Positions 39,120 through 49,109 of a DNA stretch of 64,000 nucleotides are shown here, piece after piece. Both the position numbers and the translations under genes were made by a program. This DNA comes from Xylophilus ampelinus (GTDB taxonomy: Bacteria; Pseudomonadota; Gammaproteobacteria; Burkholderiales; Burkholderiaceae_C). The notes under the pieces are model-generated. The model was given only the letters and a program-made list of their open reading frames with translations. It did no database searches and had not been told where the DNA came from. How positions within the stretch are numbered: position 1 is the first letter of the stretch; the number at the start of each line of letters is the position of its first letter. Location of the stretch: assembly GCF_003217575.1 (NCBI RefSeq), contig NZ_QJTC01000007.1, forward strand, positions 1-64,000, given 5' to 3'.

Positions 39120-39809
39120 TCAGCACCGCAATCGAAACTGCTCGTCGCGCGCTTCTTTCCGGCGCGCACTGATCCAGTCCTGCATTTGCCCGCTGTGTGC
39201 CTGGCGAGCCTGCGCGTCGTAGCCTGCGATGGCTTGATTGAGCGTAGTGCAGGCCGCGCGCGGATCGTAGGCCGGTGACTGCGGCGTCTGAAATGGCCGA
39301 GGCGTGGTGGCGACCTGCGTGCCTGCATGCGCCTGTGGCGGCGGCGTCAACGGAACGGGCTCCGCATCGACCACGTTGACATCGCTGCGGACCTCGACGC
39401 GCGATGCGCGTTCTCCAGCGCCGCACGGGCCGTCGGAGTACACCGTGCGGCCCCGTGGGTCCACGCACTTGCTGAAGGTCTGGACAGCAGCGGGGCGGCT
39501 GGTGACCGGCGCACCGGATCCGCTGCCCGATCTGTCCGGCGCAGCGGTCAGACCGGTGGTGCTGGGTGGGCTGCCACTGGGCGGTTCCCGGCGCAGGGCG
39601 GGCACAGCGGCAGCTTTCGCCTGGCGCCGGCTGTCGTCCTGCGCCGCGCGGTAGGCAAGGTACTGATCGCCAGCGCGGTACAGCCCCGCCAGGGCAGCGC
39701 AGCAGACCAGCACCACGACCCACGTCGGTGCACCTCGGCGGCGCGGCGGGCGGAAATCGGCATCCGCCGGCCTGCGTTCGCGCATGTAGTCGCGGTCTGC
39801 CATTCCCAT
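39120..39809 (-). CDS. Membrane-anchored DUF4124-like protein
   Basis: The protein has 229 residues from the ATG at 39809. A single membrane segment (TWVVVLVCCAALAGLYRAG, about residues 29-47) leaves the rest outside. Residues about 115-135 read FSKCVDPRGRTVYSDGPC, the DUF4124 pattern (cysteine pair around a Tyr-Ser-Asp turn). A C-terminal helix has two cysteines (AACTTLNQAIAGYDAQA). The role is unknown. Low-complexity Pro/Thr linkers separate the parts. Confidence 0.72.
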   Translation of the reverse strand: MGMADRDYMRERRPADADFRPPRRRGAPTWVVVLVCCAALAGLYRAGDQYLAYRAAQDDSRRQAKAAAVPALRREPPSGSPPSTTGLTAAPDRSGSGSGAPVTSRPAAVQTFSKCVDPRGRTVYSDGPCGAGERASRVEVRSDVNVVDAEPVPLTPPPQAHAGTQVATTPRPFQTPQSPAYDPRAACTTLNQAIAGYDAQARQAHSGQMQDWISARRKEARDEQFRLRC

Positions 39810-39908
39810 CGCCTTTCCTCCTGGCGGGCAGTGTAGGGCGGCCGGTCTCCACAGGGGACTCTCTGCCCAAACACTGCACGCCCGCAACCCCCTCGCTACC
39901 ATCCCTCC

Positions 39909-40523
39909 ATGCCCCGCACCGCCGTCATCGACTTCGAAACCACCGGCCTCTCCCCCCTGATGGGCGACCGGGCCACCGAGGTCGCGATCGTGCTGATGGA
40001 GGGCGACAAAGTGGTCGACCGGTTCCAGAGCCTGATGAACGCGGGGGTGCGCATCTCGGCCTTCATCGAATCGTTCACCGGCATCAGCAACGCGATGGTG
40101 GCTGCGGCGCCGCCGGCGGCGCAGGTGATGGCGGACGCGGCGCGGTTCGTGGGCGATACGCCGATGGTGGCGCACAACGCGTCGTTCGACCGGCGCTTCT
40201 GGGTCAGCGAACTCGAGCGGGCAGAGGTGGCGGCCGCCCAGCCTTTCGTCTGTACCCTCCTGCTGTCGCGCCGGCTGACGCCGGAGGCCAAGACCCACAA
40301 GCTGGGCGCGCTGGCGGCGCTGCACGGGCTGGCGCCGACCGGCCGGGCCCACCGGGCGCTGGCCGATGCGGAGATGGCCGCCGCACTGCTGGGCCACCTG
40401 CGGCGGCAGCTGTGCACCCGCTTCGGCGTGCCGCATGCGCACCATGCGCTGCTGGCCAAGGTGCAGGCGGCGCAACGGCATGCGCTGCCGACGGTGGTGC
40501 AGCGGTACTTTGCGATCACGTGA
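39909..40523 (+). CDS. DnaQ-like 3'-5' exonuclease (DEDDh)
   Basis: The protein has 204 residues. ExoI reads AVIDFETTGLSP, ExoII MVAHNASFDRRFW, and ExoIII HRALADAEMAAAL with the catalytic His. It is a stand-alone proofreading-type exonuclease with no polymerase-binding tail. It may act in repair or RNA trimming; the exact role is unclear. It lies just upstream of the HEPN-MNT pair but with its own spacing of 50 bp. Confidence 0.88.
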   Translation: MPRTAVIDFETTGLSPLMGDRATEVAIVLMEGDKVVDRFQSLMNAGVRISAFIESFTGISNAMVAAAPPAAQVMADAARFVGDTPMVAHNASFDRRFWVSELERAEVAAAQPFVCTLLLSRRLTPEAKTHKLGALAALHGLAPTGRAHRALADAEMAAALLGHLRRQLCTRFGVPHAHHALLAKVQAAQRHALPTVVQRYFAIT

Positions 40524-40532
40524 AAGTTGCGT

Positions 40533-40570
40533 ATACCCAATTTGGGTGGGTTCATGCCTAAAATGGGCAT
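40533..40570. promoter_or_regulatory. Two palindromes upstream of the MNT gene
   Basis: ACCCAATTTGGGT (about 40535-40547) and ATGCCTAAAATGGGCAT (about 40554-40570) lie immediately before the start at 40574. Both are AT-centred inverted repeats and are good candidates for the operator of the winged-helix domain in the MNT protein. Confidence 0.65.
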
Positions 40571-40573
40571 TTC

Positions 40574-41209
40574 ATGGCGCGCACCACGCAAATCCCTCAT
40601 ACGACAACAGCGCGGGCCGCCACGGCCAGCCTGGGCACGGTGCTGTTTTCGGGCACGCAGCGCCGCGTGTTGGGTCTGTTGTTCGGGCAGCCCGAACGCA
40701 GCTTCTATGCGACCGAACTGATCGCACGTGCCGGCGTAGGCTCCGGCGGCGTGCAGCGCGAGCTGGCCAAGCTCACCGCCAGCGGATTGGTTACCGTGCT
40801 TCCGGTAGGCAACCAGAGGCACTACCAAGCCAATGCCCATGCGCCGATCTTCGAAGAGCTGTGCAGCATCGTGCGCAAGACTTTCGGCCTTGCCACGCCG
40901 CTACAGGAGGCACTGGCGCCGTTGGCCGACCAGATCGCCCTCGCCTTCGTCTTCGGTTCTGTGGCCAAGCGCCAGGATGCGGCGGCCAGCGATATCGACC
41001 TGCTCCTGGTGAGCGACACCCTCGGCTACGCCGACTGCTTTCATGTGCTGGAGCCGGTGACCCAGGCGGTGGGGCGCACCGTGAATCCGCAGATCTACAC
41101 CACAGCAGAGTGGCGAAATCGGCTGAGCGACGGTGATTCCTTCGCGACCCGCATCGTGGCGCAGCCGAAAATCTGGCTGATGGGAGACGAGCATGGCATC
41201 GCACTTTGA
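40574..41209 (+). CDS. MNT nucleotidyltransferase antitoxin fused to a winged helix-turn-helix
   Basis: The protein has 211 residues. Residues about 20-100 form a winged helix (LFSGTQRRVLGLLFGQPERSFYATELI, GSGGVQRELAKLTASGLVTVL). Residues about 105-200 are a minimal nucleotidyltransferase with FVFGSVAKRQDAAASDIDLLLV (GS...DxD). The stop overlaps the HEPN gene by 17 bp. In known HEPN-MNT systems the MNT enzyme adds nucleotides to the HEPN toxin; the extra DNA-binding part suggests autoregulation through 40533-40570. Confidence 0.85.
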   Translation: MARTTQIPHTTTARAATASLGTVLFSGTQRRVLGLLFGQPERSFYATELIARAGVGSGGVQRELAKLTASGLVTVLPVGNQRHYQANAHAPIFEELCSIVRKTFGLATPLQEALAPLADQIALAFVFGSVAKRQDAAASDIDLLLVSDTLGYADCFHVLEPVTQAVGRTVNPQIYTTAEWRNRLSDGDSFATRIVAQPKIWLMGDEHGIAL

Positions 41210-41620
41210 CAACCTGGCCGGCCCCGGCAAACCTTTGAGGGCCGAACCGCCCGACGCTGAAGAGTTCGCCGGGCTGCAGCGCTCGGGTCAAGCCCGGTTG
41301 CACGACGCACGCCTAGCGAGCCTCTCGGTCGAAAGCCGCTTCGATCTGGCCTACAACGCGGCGCACGCCCTGTGCCTGGCGGCTTGGCGGTGGCACGGGT
41401 ACCGGTCGGGCAACCGCTATCTGGTATTTCAGTTGCTTCCGCACACGCTGGGTTTGGGCCCCGAGGTGTGGCGGGTTCTGGACAAGTGCCACCATATCCG
41501 CAACCTCGGTGAATACGAAGGCAATCTGCAGATCGACGAGCGCCTGGTCGCGGATCTGATCGCAGCGGCCGGCCACGTCGCAACACAACTGGCGGCCCTG
41601 CCGCCACGGGCCTCGGCCTG

Positions 41621-41621
<1 letters not shown>
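41193..41621 (+). CDS. HEPN-domain protein, probable toxin partner
   Basis: The protein has 142 residues, all helical by eye. [25 protein letters not shown] and [14 protein letters not shown] are the HEPN landmarks, the second close to the R-N-x-x-EYE pattern of SAV_6107-like HEPN proteins. Whether RNase activity survives is unclear, because the strict RxxxxH motif is not obvious. It overlaps the MNT gene upstream and nadE downstream (TGATG). Confidence 0.78.
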
Positions 41622-43861
<2,240 letters not shown>

Positions 43862-43916
43862 AGGGCCGCAGGCGACTGGCTTGCACGCGCCACGCCTCGG
43901 ATAATTGCGCCATGCG

Positions 43917-44175
43917 TTGGCATCGGCCTTTCGCTTGCGAATCGCCGACCTCTGCCGCCGCTGCCGCGTGCGCAGCCTGCAGCTGTTCGGCGCCCTGGCC
44001 AGCGCGCGGAACGGCCCGGCCGCAACGTCGACCTGCTGATGGATTTCATCCCGGGCGAGGCTCCGAGCGGCGTCGCGCTCATCGCCATGCAGGACGAACT
44101 CTCCGACGCCTTCGACGGCCGCAGGATCAGCCGCAGCGCAGCGGCAAAAAAGCGTTTCGGCCATCCGCCGCGCCG
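43917..44175 (+). pseudogene. Frameshifted MNT-type nucleotidyltransferase
   Basis: From a TTG at 43917 the frame reads [28 protein letters not shown] and stops. A one-base shift restores [34 protein letters not shown]. This is the core of minimal nucleotidyltransferases (LFGS...DVDLLVEF), here with Ala for Ser and Asn for the first Asp. It is broken and its active site is eroded. It sits next to the origin-like module at 44288. Confidence 0.68.
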
Positions 44176-44743
44176 CGTCAGCATTCGCGTCTTCGCACGT
44201 CCGGCCCTCCATCCGTGGCCCGCCCGAGCCCGGGCCAAGAGCCACCAGCAAAAGCCCGAGCCCGAGCCCGAGCCCGAAAAAGCCAACCCTGTGGATAGTT
44301 CCGGCACAACCCGCACCTTATCCGCCGCACGACGCCTCCCCCCAAAGTTGTCCGCATCTCCCCGCCGCGGCAACAGCCCCGCCTCCACATGCTTCTCACC
44401 CGTGCAAGTCCTTGCTGCATACGCGAAAAACCAGGTTCTCCACAGAACCCCCGTCCCCTTACTACTACTACTAATCCGACATCGAAGTATTAGAGGAGAA
44501 CAAGCAAAGCCCGACCCCGCGCGCGCCAGACCTCCCGGCGCACAAAAGACGATCCCACCCGGCAAAAAGCCCCGCGACAGACGAGCTGCAACGGGGCTTT
44601 CAAAAGACCGACACCGCGACCCGAGGCCGCGAAAAAATCAGTCGGCTGCGAAGCGACCGCTGCGGTCCGTCGTTCACCGGCTTCCGGCCCCGTCGCCCGC
44701 CATGCGGCGAGGGCGGCCGGGCGCCATCGGGCAGAATCCGCCG
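44176..44743. other. Gene-free region holding origin-like module 1
   Basis: No gene is supported. 44250-44278 carries a short CCCGAG hexamer run. 44288-44500 is the DnaA-box and TAC-repeat module described separately. A weak inverted repeat CCCCG...CGGGG occurs near 44570-44598. The GAF gene starts at 44744. Confidence 0.6.
44288..44500 (+). other. Origin-like module 1: DnaA boxes plus TAC-repeat tract
   Basis: Box-like 9-mers are CTATCCACA (complement, 44290-44298), TTATCCGCC (44318-44326), TTGTCCGCA (44348-44356) and TTCTCCACA (44436-44444). A GC-rich spacer of 14 bp is followed by TTACTACTACTACTAAT (44459-44475), the pattern of DnaA-trios that guide unwinding in B. subtilis, and then AT-richer DNA. 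A similar module at 48689-48900 matches it in order and in sequence (GCAAGTCCTTG, GCGAAAA, CCGTCC, CTACTACTACT). This is the best origin signal in the window by eye. Confidence 0.65.
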
Positions 44744-45347
44744 ATGCCCACCACCGCACTTTCTACCGCCGACGCTTTCCGGTCGTTCCGCCAGGCGTTC
44801 GACGCACAAGGGTTGCGAGCTGCCCTGGTCGAGCTGGTGATGCTGTCCGACTACCGCTACATCGGCGTCTGGCGCTTCCACGACGGCCGGGCGGCGGCGG
44901 CGGTGCATGTCGATCGGCACAACCCGTTCGAGGAAAGAGCGCCGGATGTGCCGGAAACGGCAACCTACTGCACTTTGGTGCGCGACAGCGGCCGACCCTT
45001 CAGTACCGCCGATTCCCATGCCGACCCGCGGCTCGTCACGCATCCGGCCCGCGACGCGGTTCGCACCTACTGCGGCGTTCCGCTGATGGACAGCGAGGGC
45101 ACGGTGCTCGGCACCCTGTGCCATTAAGAGCGGCTAACACAACCCAGCGAAGCGGTTCTGGCTAGGTGCCGCATCGCAGACAGTACGAGTAGTACGACAA
45201 GGTGCGGCAACGACGCCAGAAGGGTTGTGTTAGCCGCTCTAAGACGTGGAACTACGCGATCCGGAGCAGATCAACGTGGAACTGATGCTGATGGTGTCGA
45301 GCTTCATCTCCCTCAACGGTCACCTTCGGCCGTATCCCGCGACCTGA
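44744..45347 (+). pseudogene. GAF-domain gene interrupted by a 112-bp element
   Basis: The first 127 codons (MPTTALSTADAFRSFRQAFD, ALVELVMLSDYRYIGVWRF, RPFSTADSHADPRLVTH, YCGVPLMDSEGTVLGTLCH) form a GAF domain. Translation then stops at TAA in the target duplication. After the element, DVELRDPEQINVELMLMVSS FISLNGHL resumes and completes the usual GAF end, stopping at 45347. The first part might still be made as a truncated protein. GAF proteins of this type sense small ligands or light; the ligand is unknown. Confidence 0.75.
45125..45242. mobile_element. 112-bp MITE with TAA target duplication
   Basis: Terminal inverted repeats GAGCGGCTAACACAACCC begin at 45128 and end in complement at 45239. 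TAA occurs directly on both sides (45125-45127 and 45240-45242). The inside has smaller inverted repeats (GTGCCGCA/TGCGGCA) and no coding capacity. A 3-bp TNA-type duplication is typical of some IS5-family elements, so such an IS may mobilise it. It splits the GAF gene. Confidence 0.85.
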
Positions 45348-45446
45348 GTGCGCAGCCAATCCGGTTTCGTCCTACGCGTAATGGGCATGTTGCGTCGCAG
45401 CCCGGCCGTGCATCGCTCCTATGCTCGGACCACTAGCCCTTTCGCC

Positions 45447-45821
45447 ATGCCGATTTCCGCATTCCTTGTCGAAGACAGTGCTGTCATTCGCAAAAACCTG
45501 ATCCCCACCCTCGCCGAGCTGGCGGGTGTGAGCGTCATCGCGTTCGCCGAGGGCCAGACCGACGCGCTCGAGTGGCTGCGCAGTCACGACGGCCAGTGGC
45601 AACTGGTGATCGTCGACCTCTTCCTCAAGCAAGGGTCGGGTTTGGGGATCATCGCCGAATGCAAGCGCAAGCGGCCTTTGGCACCCGTGGTGGTGCTGAC
45701 CAACTACGCCACCGCCGACATGCGCCGCCGCTGCCTTGCGCTAGGTGCGGATGCGTTCTTCGACAAGTCGAGTCAGTTGGAAGAGTTCTTGTCGTACTGC
45801 GAACAGCATTTCGTTACCTGA
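45447..45821 (+). CDS. Single-domain response regulator
   Basis: The protein has 124 residues, one CheY-like receiver. The acidic pocket is in FLVEDS, the phospho-acceptor is the Asp in VIVDLFLKQGSG, Thr is in VVLTNYAT and Lys in FFDKSSQLEEFL. It has no output domain. It faces the hybrid histidine kinase gene (convergent, 47 bp apart) and could accept phosphate from it. The ATG at 45447 was chosen for MPISAFLVEDSAVIRKNL. Confidence 0.9.
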   Translation: MPISAFLVEDSAVIRKNLIPTLAELAGVSVIAFAEGQTDALEWLRSHDGQWQLVIVDLFLKQGSGLGIIAECKRKRPLAPVVVLTNYATADMRRRCLALGADAFFDKSSQLEEFLSYCEQHFVT

Positions 45822-45868
45822 ACGCCGGCACCCGTCCGCCGGTGCGGGGTTGCTGGCACGGACCGTTT

Positions 45869-48718
45869 TCAGGGCCGCACCACGCCGACGATGGCGGCAT
45901 ACAGAGCGCCCAACGAGATCGGTTTTCCCACATAGCCCTGGAATCCCGCGTCCTTGCCGGCGCGCACATCCGTCTCCATCGAGAACGCGGTGAGGGCCAC
46001 CGCCGGCAGCCGTTCGGCCGTGCCGTAGGGCAGCGCGCGGATGCGGCGGATCAGGGTCAGGCCATCGATCTCCGGCATGCCGATGTCGGACACCAGCACG
46101 TCGAAGCGCTCGGTCTCCAGGATGCGCAGCACCTCGGCCGCCGAGCCTACGGCGCGCACCTCGGCACCGAACCCGGCCAGCGCCACATGGGCCACCTCGC
46201 GGGCATCGGCCTCGTCGTCGACCAGCAGCACCCGCAGGCCCTGCAGCTCGGCACCGACGGCCACGGCGATGTCGTCAGTGGTGCTGGCGGCGCCGGCCGG
46301 CCCGGCGGTATCGGCCAGCGGCAGGCGGGCGCTCACGGTCGCGCCCTGGCCTGTTCCCGGGCTGTGGGCTGCGATGCCGCCGCCGTGCAGTTCGACGATG
46401 CCGCGGGCGATCGCCAGGCCCAGGCCCAGGCCGCCCGAGCGGCGGGTGACCGAACCGTCCTCCTGCCGCATCCGCTCGAAGACGTGCGGCAGGAAATCGG
46501 CCGCAATGCCGCGGCCGGTGTCGCGCACCCGCACCACCGCCTGGCCGGCGGCCTCGTCGGCGCACACCGCCAGCTCCACCCGGCCGCCCGCGTCGGTGAA
46601 CTTGATCGCGTTGCCGACCAGGTTCGACATGACCTGCTCCAGCCGCCGCATCTCGCCCATCACCCAGACCGGCGACGCGTCGCGGCAGACCAGCTCCACG
46701 CCCTTGGCCTGCGCGGCGTGGATGTGCGACAGGAACACGTTCTGCGCCGACGCGGCCAGGTCGACCGGCTCGTGGCGGATCACCATCTTGCCGGCCATCA
46801 CCGCGGTCATGTCCATCAGGTCGTCGATCAGGCTCGCCTGCTGGCGCGCGTTGCGGCGGATCGACTGGCTCGCCTTGACGATCATCGGATCGTCGGTCTT
46901 CTTGCGGGTGAGGATCTCCGACCAGCCGGCGATCGCGTTGAGCGGCGAGCGCAGTTCGTGCGACACGGTGGCCAGGAACTCGTCGCGCAGCCGGGCCAGG
47001 CGGTCGGATTCGGCGCGGGCGCCTTTCTCTTCCTCCAGCGCGCGGTGGGTCGCCGCGGCCAGGCTGGCGATCTCGTCGATGTCGAACAGCGTGCCGACCC
47101 AGCGGTGGGTGCGGCCGTCCGCGCCCGGCACCGCGTGGGCGCGGATGTCGAACCAGCGCGGCACGCCGCCTTCTGTCTGCGCCAGCCGGCATTTGCAGGC
47201 CAGGTTCTCGCCGGTGGCCAAGCTGTGCGCCCAGGCCGCCTCGAATGCCGCGCGGTCGTCCGGATGCGCCCGCAGCGCCAGGTCGGCCAGCGCGAAGTCG
47301 CCCTCCGGCCGGTGGGCGCGGATCCATTCCTGGTTGACGTATTCCAGCCGGCCCTGCACGTCGGCCTGCCAGACCACCTGCGGCAGCGATCGGGCCAGCG
47401 CCTGGAACTGCCGCACGCTGGTGCTGGAGGCATCGGCGCTCGACCGGGCCGAGTCGGCCAACCGGGCCATGGCGCGCTTGACCGCGGCCACCTCGCCGGT
47501 CTCGTGCACGTTGATCCTGCTGTCGGCCCAGGGCTGGCCCGGCTCGGCGCGCTCCACCGCGTCGGCCAGGCGGCGCAGCGGCATCACCAGCCGCCCGGTG
47601 AGCCACCAGGCCAGGGCCGCGGCCAGCAGCCCGATCGCCATGCCGCCCGACAGGAAACCGTACTGCAGGGTGCGCACCGAATCCAGCGTGGCCGAGAACG
47701 GCTGCCGCACCACCACCCGCCAGCCGAAGCCGGCGAAACTGCCGTGCGGCCGGGTGGAGGCGGTGGTGGTGAGATAGTCGATGCCGTCGGACCCGGTCTG
47801 GCGGATCGCCTTGCCGGTGGTCCGCACCAGCGAGGCCATCGCGGTGCCCACCGGCACCGTGTCGGTGGCGGTCAGTACCACCTTCGATTCGGTATCGACC
47901 AGGAAGATCTCCACGCCCTGCCGCTCGGCCACCGGCCCGAGCACGCTGTCGCGAACCTGCGCCGTCCATTCCCAGCCGATGTGGGTGCCGAAGACGCGGA
48001 CCACCCGGCCCTCGGCATCGCGAATGGGCGCGGCCACGTCCAGGAAACGCAGCGGCTCGCCGTCGCTGCGTGCGGGCAGCAGATCGGCCAGCCGCACCGC
48101 CTTGTGCACGTCGCCCAGGAACAGGCCCTTCTTGCCCTCTTCGAACACCGGACGGCCGACGACGGAGCCACCCTCGAAGATGCCGCCGGTGGCCGCCTCG
48201 ACGGTGCCGGTGTCCGCGTCGATCACGCTGACGTAGGCGTACTTGGGGTTGTCGCGCTGGAAATCCTCCAGCGCCGCCCGCATCGAGGCGCGGGTGGAGG
48301 TGGGGCTGCGGTAGCGGCTGCGGTCGGCCTGGGAGGCCACCTCGCGGCCGAACTGGTCCATGCCGGTGGACAGCTCCCGCGCCATCTGATCGGCCAGGCC
48401 GTCGAGGTTGTTGGCGCTCAGTGCCACCATCCGCCGCTCGGCGATTCCGGCCAGCACGGCCGACAGCACCACCGACGCGCCGACGATCACCGTACCCAGC
48501 GCGATGCCGATCCGGGTCTGCAACCGCAACACCCGACCGCTCGCGAAGCTCGCAGGGAAAGACGGTACCGTGGTGTTGGAAGGAGACTGCACGGACGGGA
48601 TCGTATCAAGTTGTTGCCGATCCGTGCCAGCGCCGGGGCCGGCCGACGGAGGTGGTTTTCCATGCTTGCGCGAACGCAACAGCACGTGCTTGTGGACAAG
48701 CCTGTGGAGCGATCGCAT
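45869..48718 (-). CDS. Hybrid sensor histidine kinase
   Basis: The protein has 949 residues. A basic N-terminal part is followed by a membrane segment (IALGTVIVGASVVLSAVLAG, about 72-91). A periplasmic Cache-type sensor covers about 95-355, then a second segment (GMAIGLLAAALAWWLTG), HAMP, and PAS (about 450-570). HisKA has the phospho-His in FLATVSHELRSPLNAIAG. The ATPase domain has NLVGNAIKFT and GLGLGLAIARGIVE, and the C-terminal receiver has VLVSDIGMPEIDG. The ATG at 48718 lies inside origin-like module 2. A GTG near 48592 (VQSPSNTTVP) would avoid the DnaA boxes and is plausible. Confidence 0.9.
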   Translation of the reverse strand: MRSLHRLVHKHVLLRSRKHGKPPPSAGPGAGTDRQQLDTIPSVQSPSNTTVPSFPASFASGRVLRLQTRIGIALGTVIVGASVVLSAVLAGIAERRMVALSANNLDGLADQMARELSTGMDQFGREVASQADRSRYRSPTSTRASMRAALEDFQRDNPKYAYVSVIDADTGTVEAATGGIFEGGSVVGRPVFEEGKKGLFLGDVHKAVRLADLLPARSDGEPLRFLDVAAPIRDAEGRVVRVFGTHIGWEWTAQVRDSVLGPVAERQGVEIFLVDTESKVVLTATDTVPVGTAMASLVRTTGKAIRQTGSDGIDYLTTTASTRPHGSFAGFGWRVVVRQPFSATLDSVRTLQYGFLSGGMAIGLLAAALAWWLTGRLVMPLRRLADAVERAEPGQPWADSRINVHETGEVAAVKRAMARLADSARSSADASSTSVRQFQALARSLPQVVWQADVQGRLEYVNQEWIRAHRPEGDFALADLALRAHPDDRAAFEAAWAHSLATGENLACKCRLAQTEGGVPRWFDIRAHAVPGADGRTHRWVGTLFDIDEIASLAAATHRALEEEKGARAESDRLARLRDEFLATVSHELRSPLNAIAGWSEILTRKKTDDPMIVKASQSIRRNARQQASLIDDLMDMTAVMAGKMVIRHEPVDLAASAQNVFLSHIHAAQAKGVELVCRDASPVWVMGEMRRLEQVMSNLVGNAIKFTDAGGRVELAVCADEAAGQAVVRVRDTGRGIAADFLPHVFERMRQEDGSVTRRSGGLGLGLAIARGIVELHGGGIAAHSPGTGQGATVSARLPLADTAGPAGAASTTDDIAVAVGAELQGLRVLLVDDEADAREVAHVALAGFGAEVRAVGSAAEVLRILETERFDVLVSDIGMPEIDGLTLIRRIRALPYGTAERLPAVALTAFSMETDVRAGKDAGFQGYVGKPISLGALYAAIVGVVRP

Positions 48719-48900
48719 GTCAAGTTCGATTTGTCCACAGAGTCTGCGCGAAACGGAAAGTTGTTATATGGGCGCCGGAAAGCTCCACCTCCTCCGCCCA
48801 CACGCTTCGGCAGGACGCAAGTGCTTGACACGGCTCGCGAAAAGCCGGTTGTCCCCAATTTCTGCCGTCCTCTACTACTACTGCTATTGAATATAGGAAG
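48689..48900 (+). other. Origin-like module 2: DnaA boxes plus TAC-repeat tract
   Basis: Boxes are TTGTCCACA (complement, 48691-48699), CGCTCCACA (complement, weak, 48703-48711), TTGTCCACA (48731-48739) and TTGTCCCCA (48849-48857). A 13-bp spacer ends CCGTCC and is followed by TCTACTACTACTGCTATT (48871-48888), then AT-rich ATTGAATATAGG. The order and orientation copy module 1, 4.4 kb away. It lies between the divergent histidine kinase and ABC transporter genes. The rest of 48719-49109 holds no gene. Confidence 0.65.
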
Positions 48901-49109
48901 AGTGAGAGAAGAACTGCCGAAACTTCCACCTCCGCGTTCCGGGCCGGTCCGCGGACGGTGAGGTTGCGGGCGGACGGCGTTTTCGAAATGCAAGAAGCGT
49001 CTGTTTCCGTGTGGCCGCGGGGCGCCGTCCCACACGAAGCCGGCTGCCGGCGGGCTACGGTGCGTTGGCTGGCCGCTGCGGCCCCTTTTGGTTCCCCGAG
49101 TCTTCTTCC

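Noticed and set aside
44250-44278. CCCGAG hexamer run as part of the origin
   Set aside because: It is GC-rich, lies outside the box cluster and has no counterpart in module 2.
45572-48961. A 1129-codon plus-strand frame opposite the histidine kinase
   Set aside because: The kinase motifs on the minus strand are unambiguous; the plus frame has no domain and only open length.
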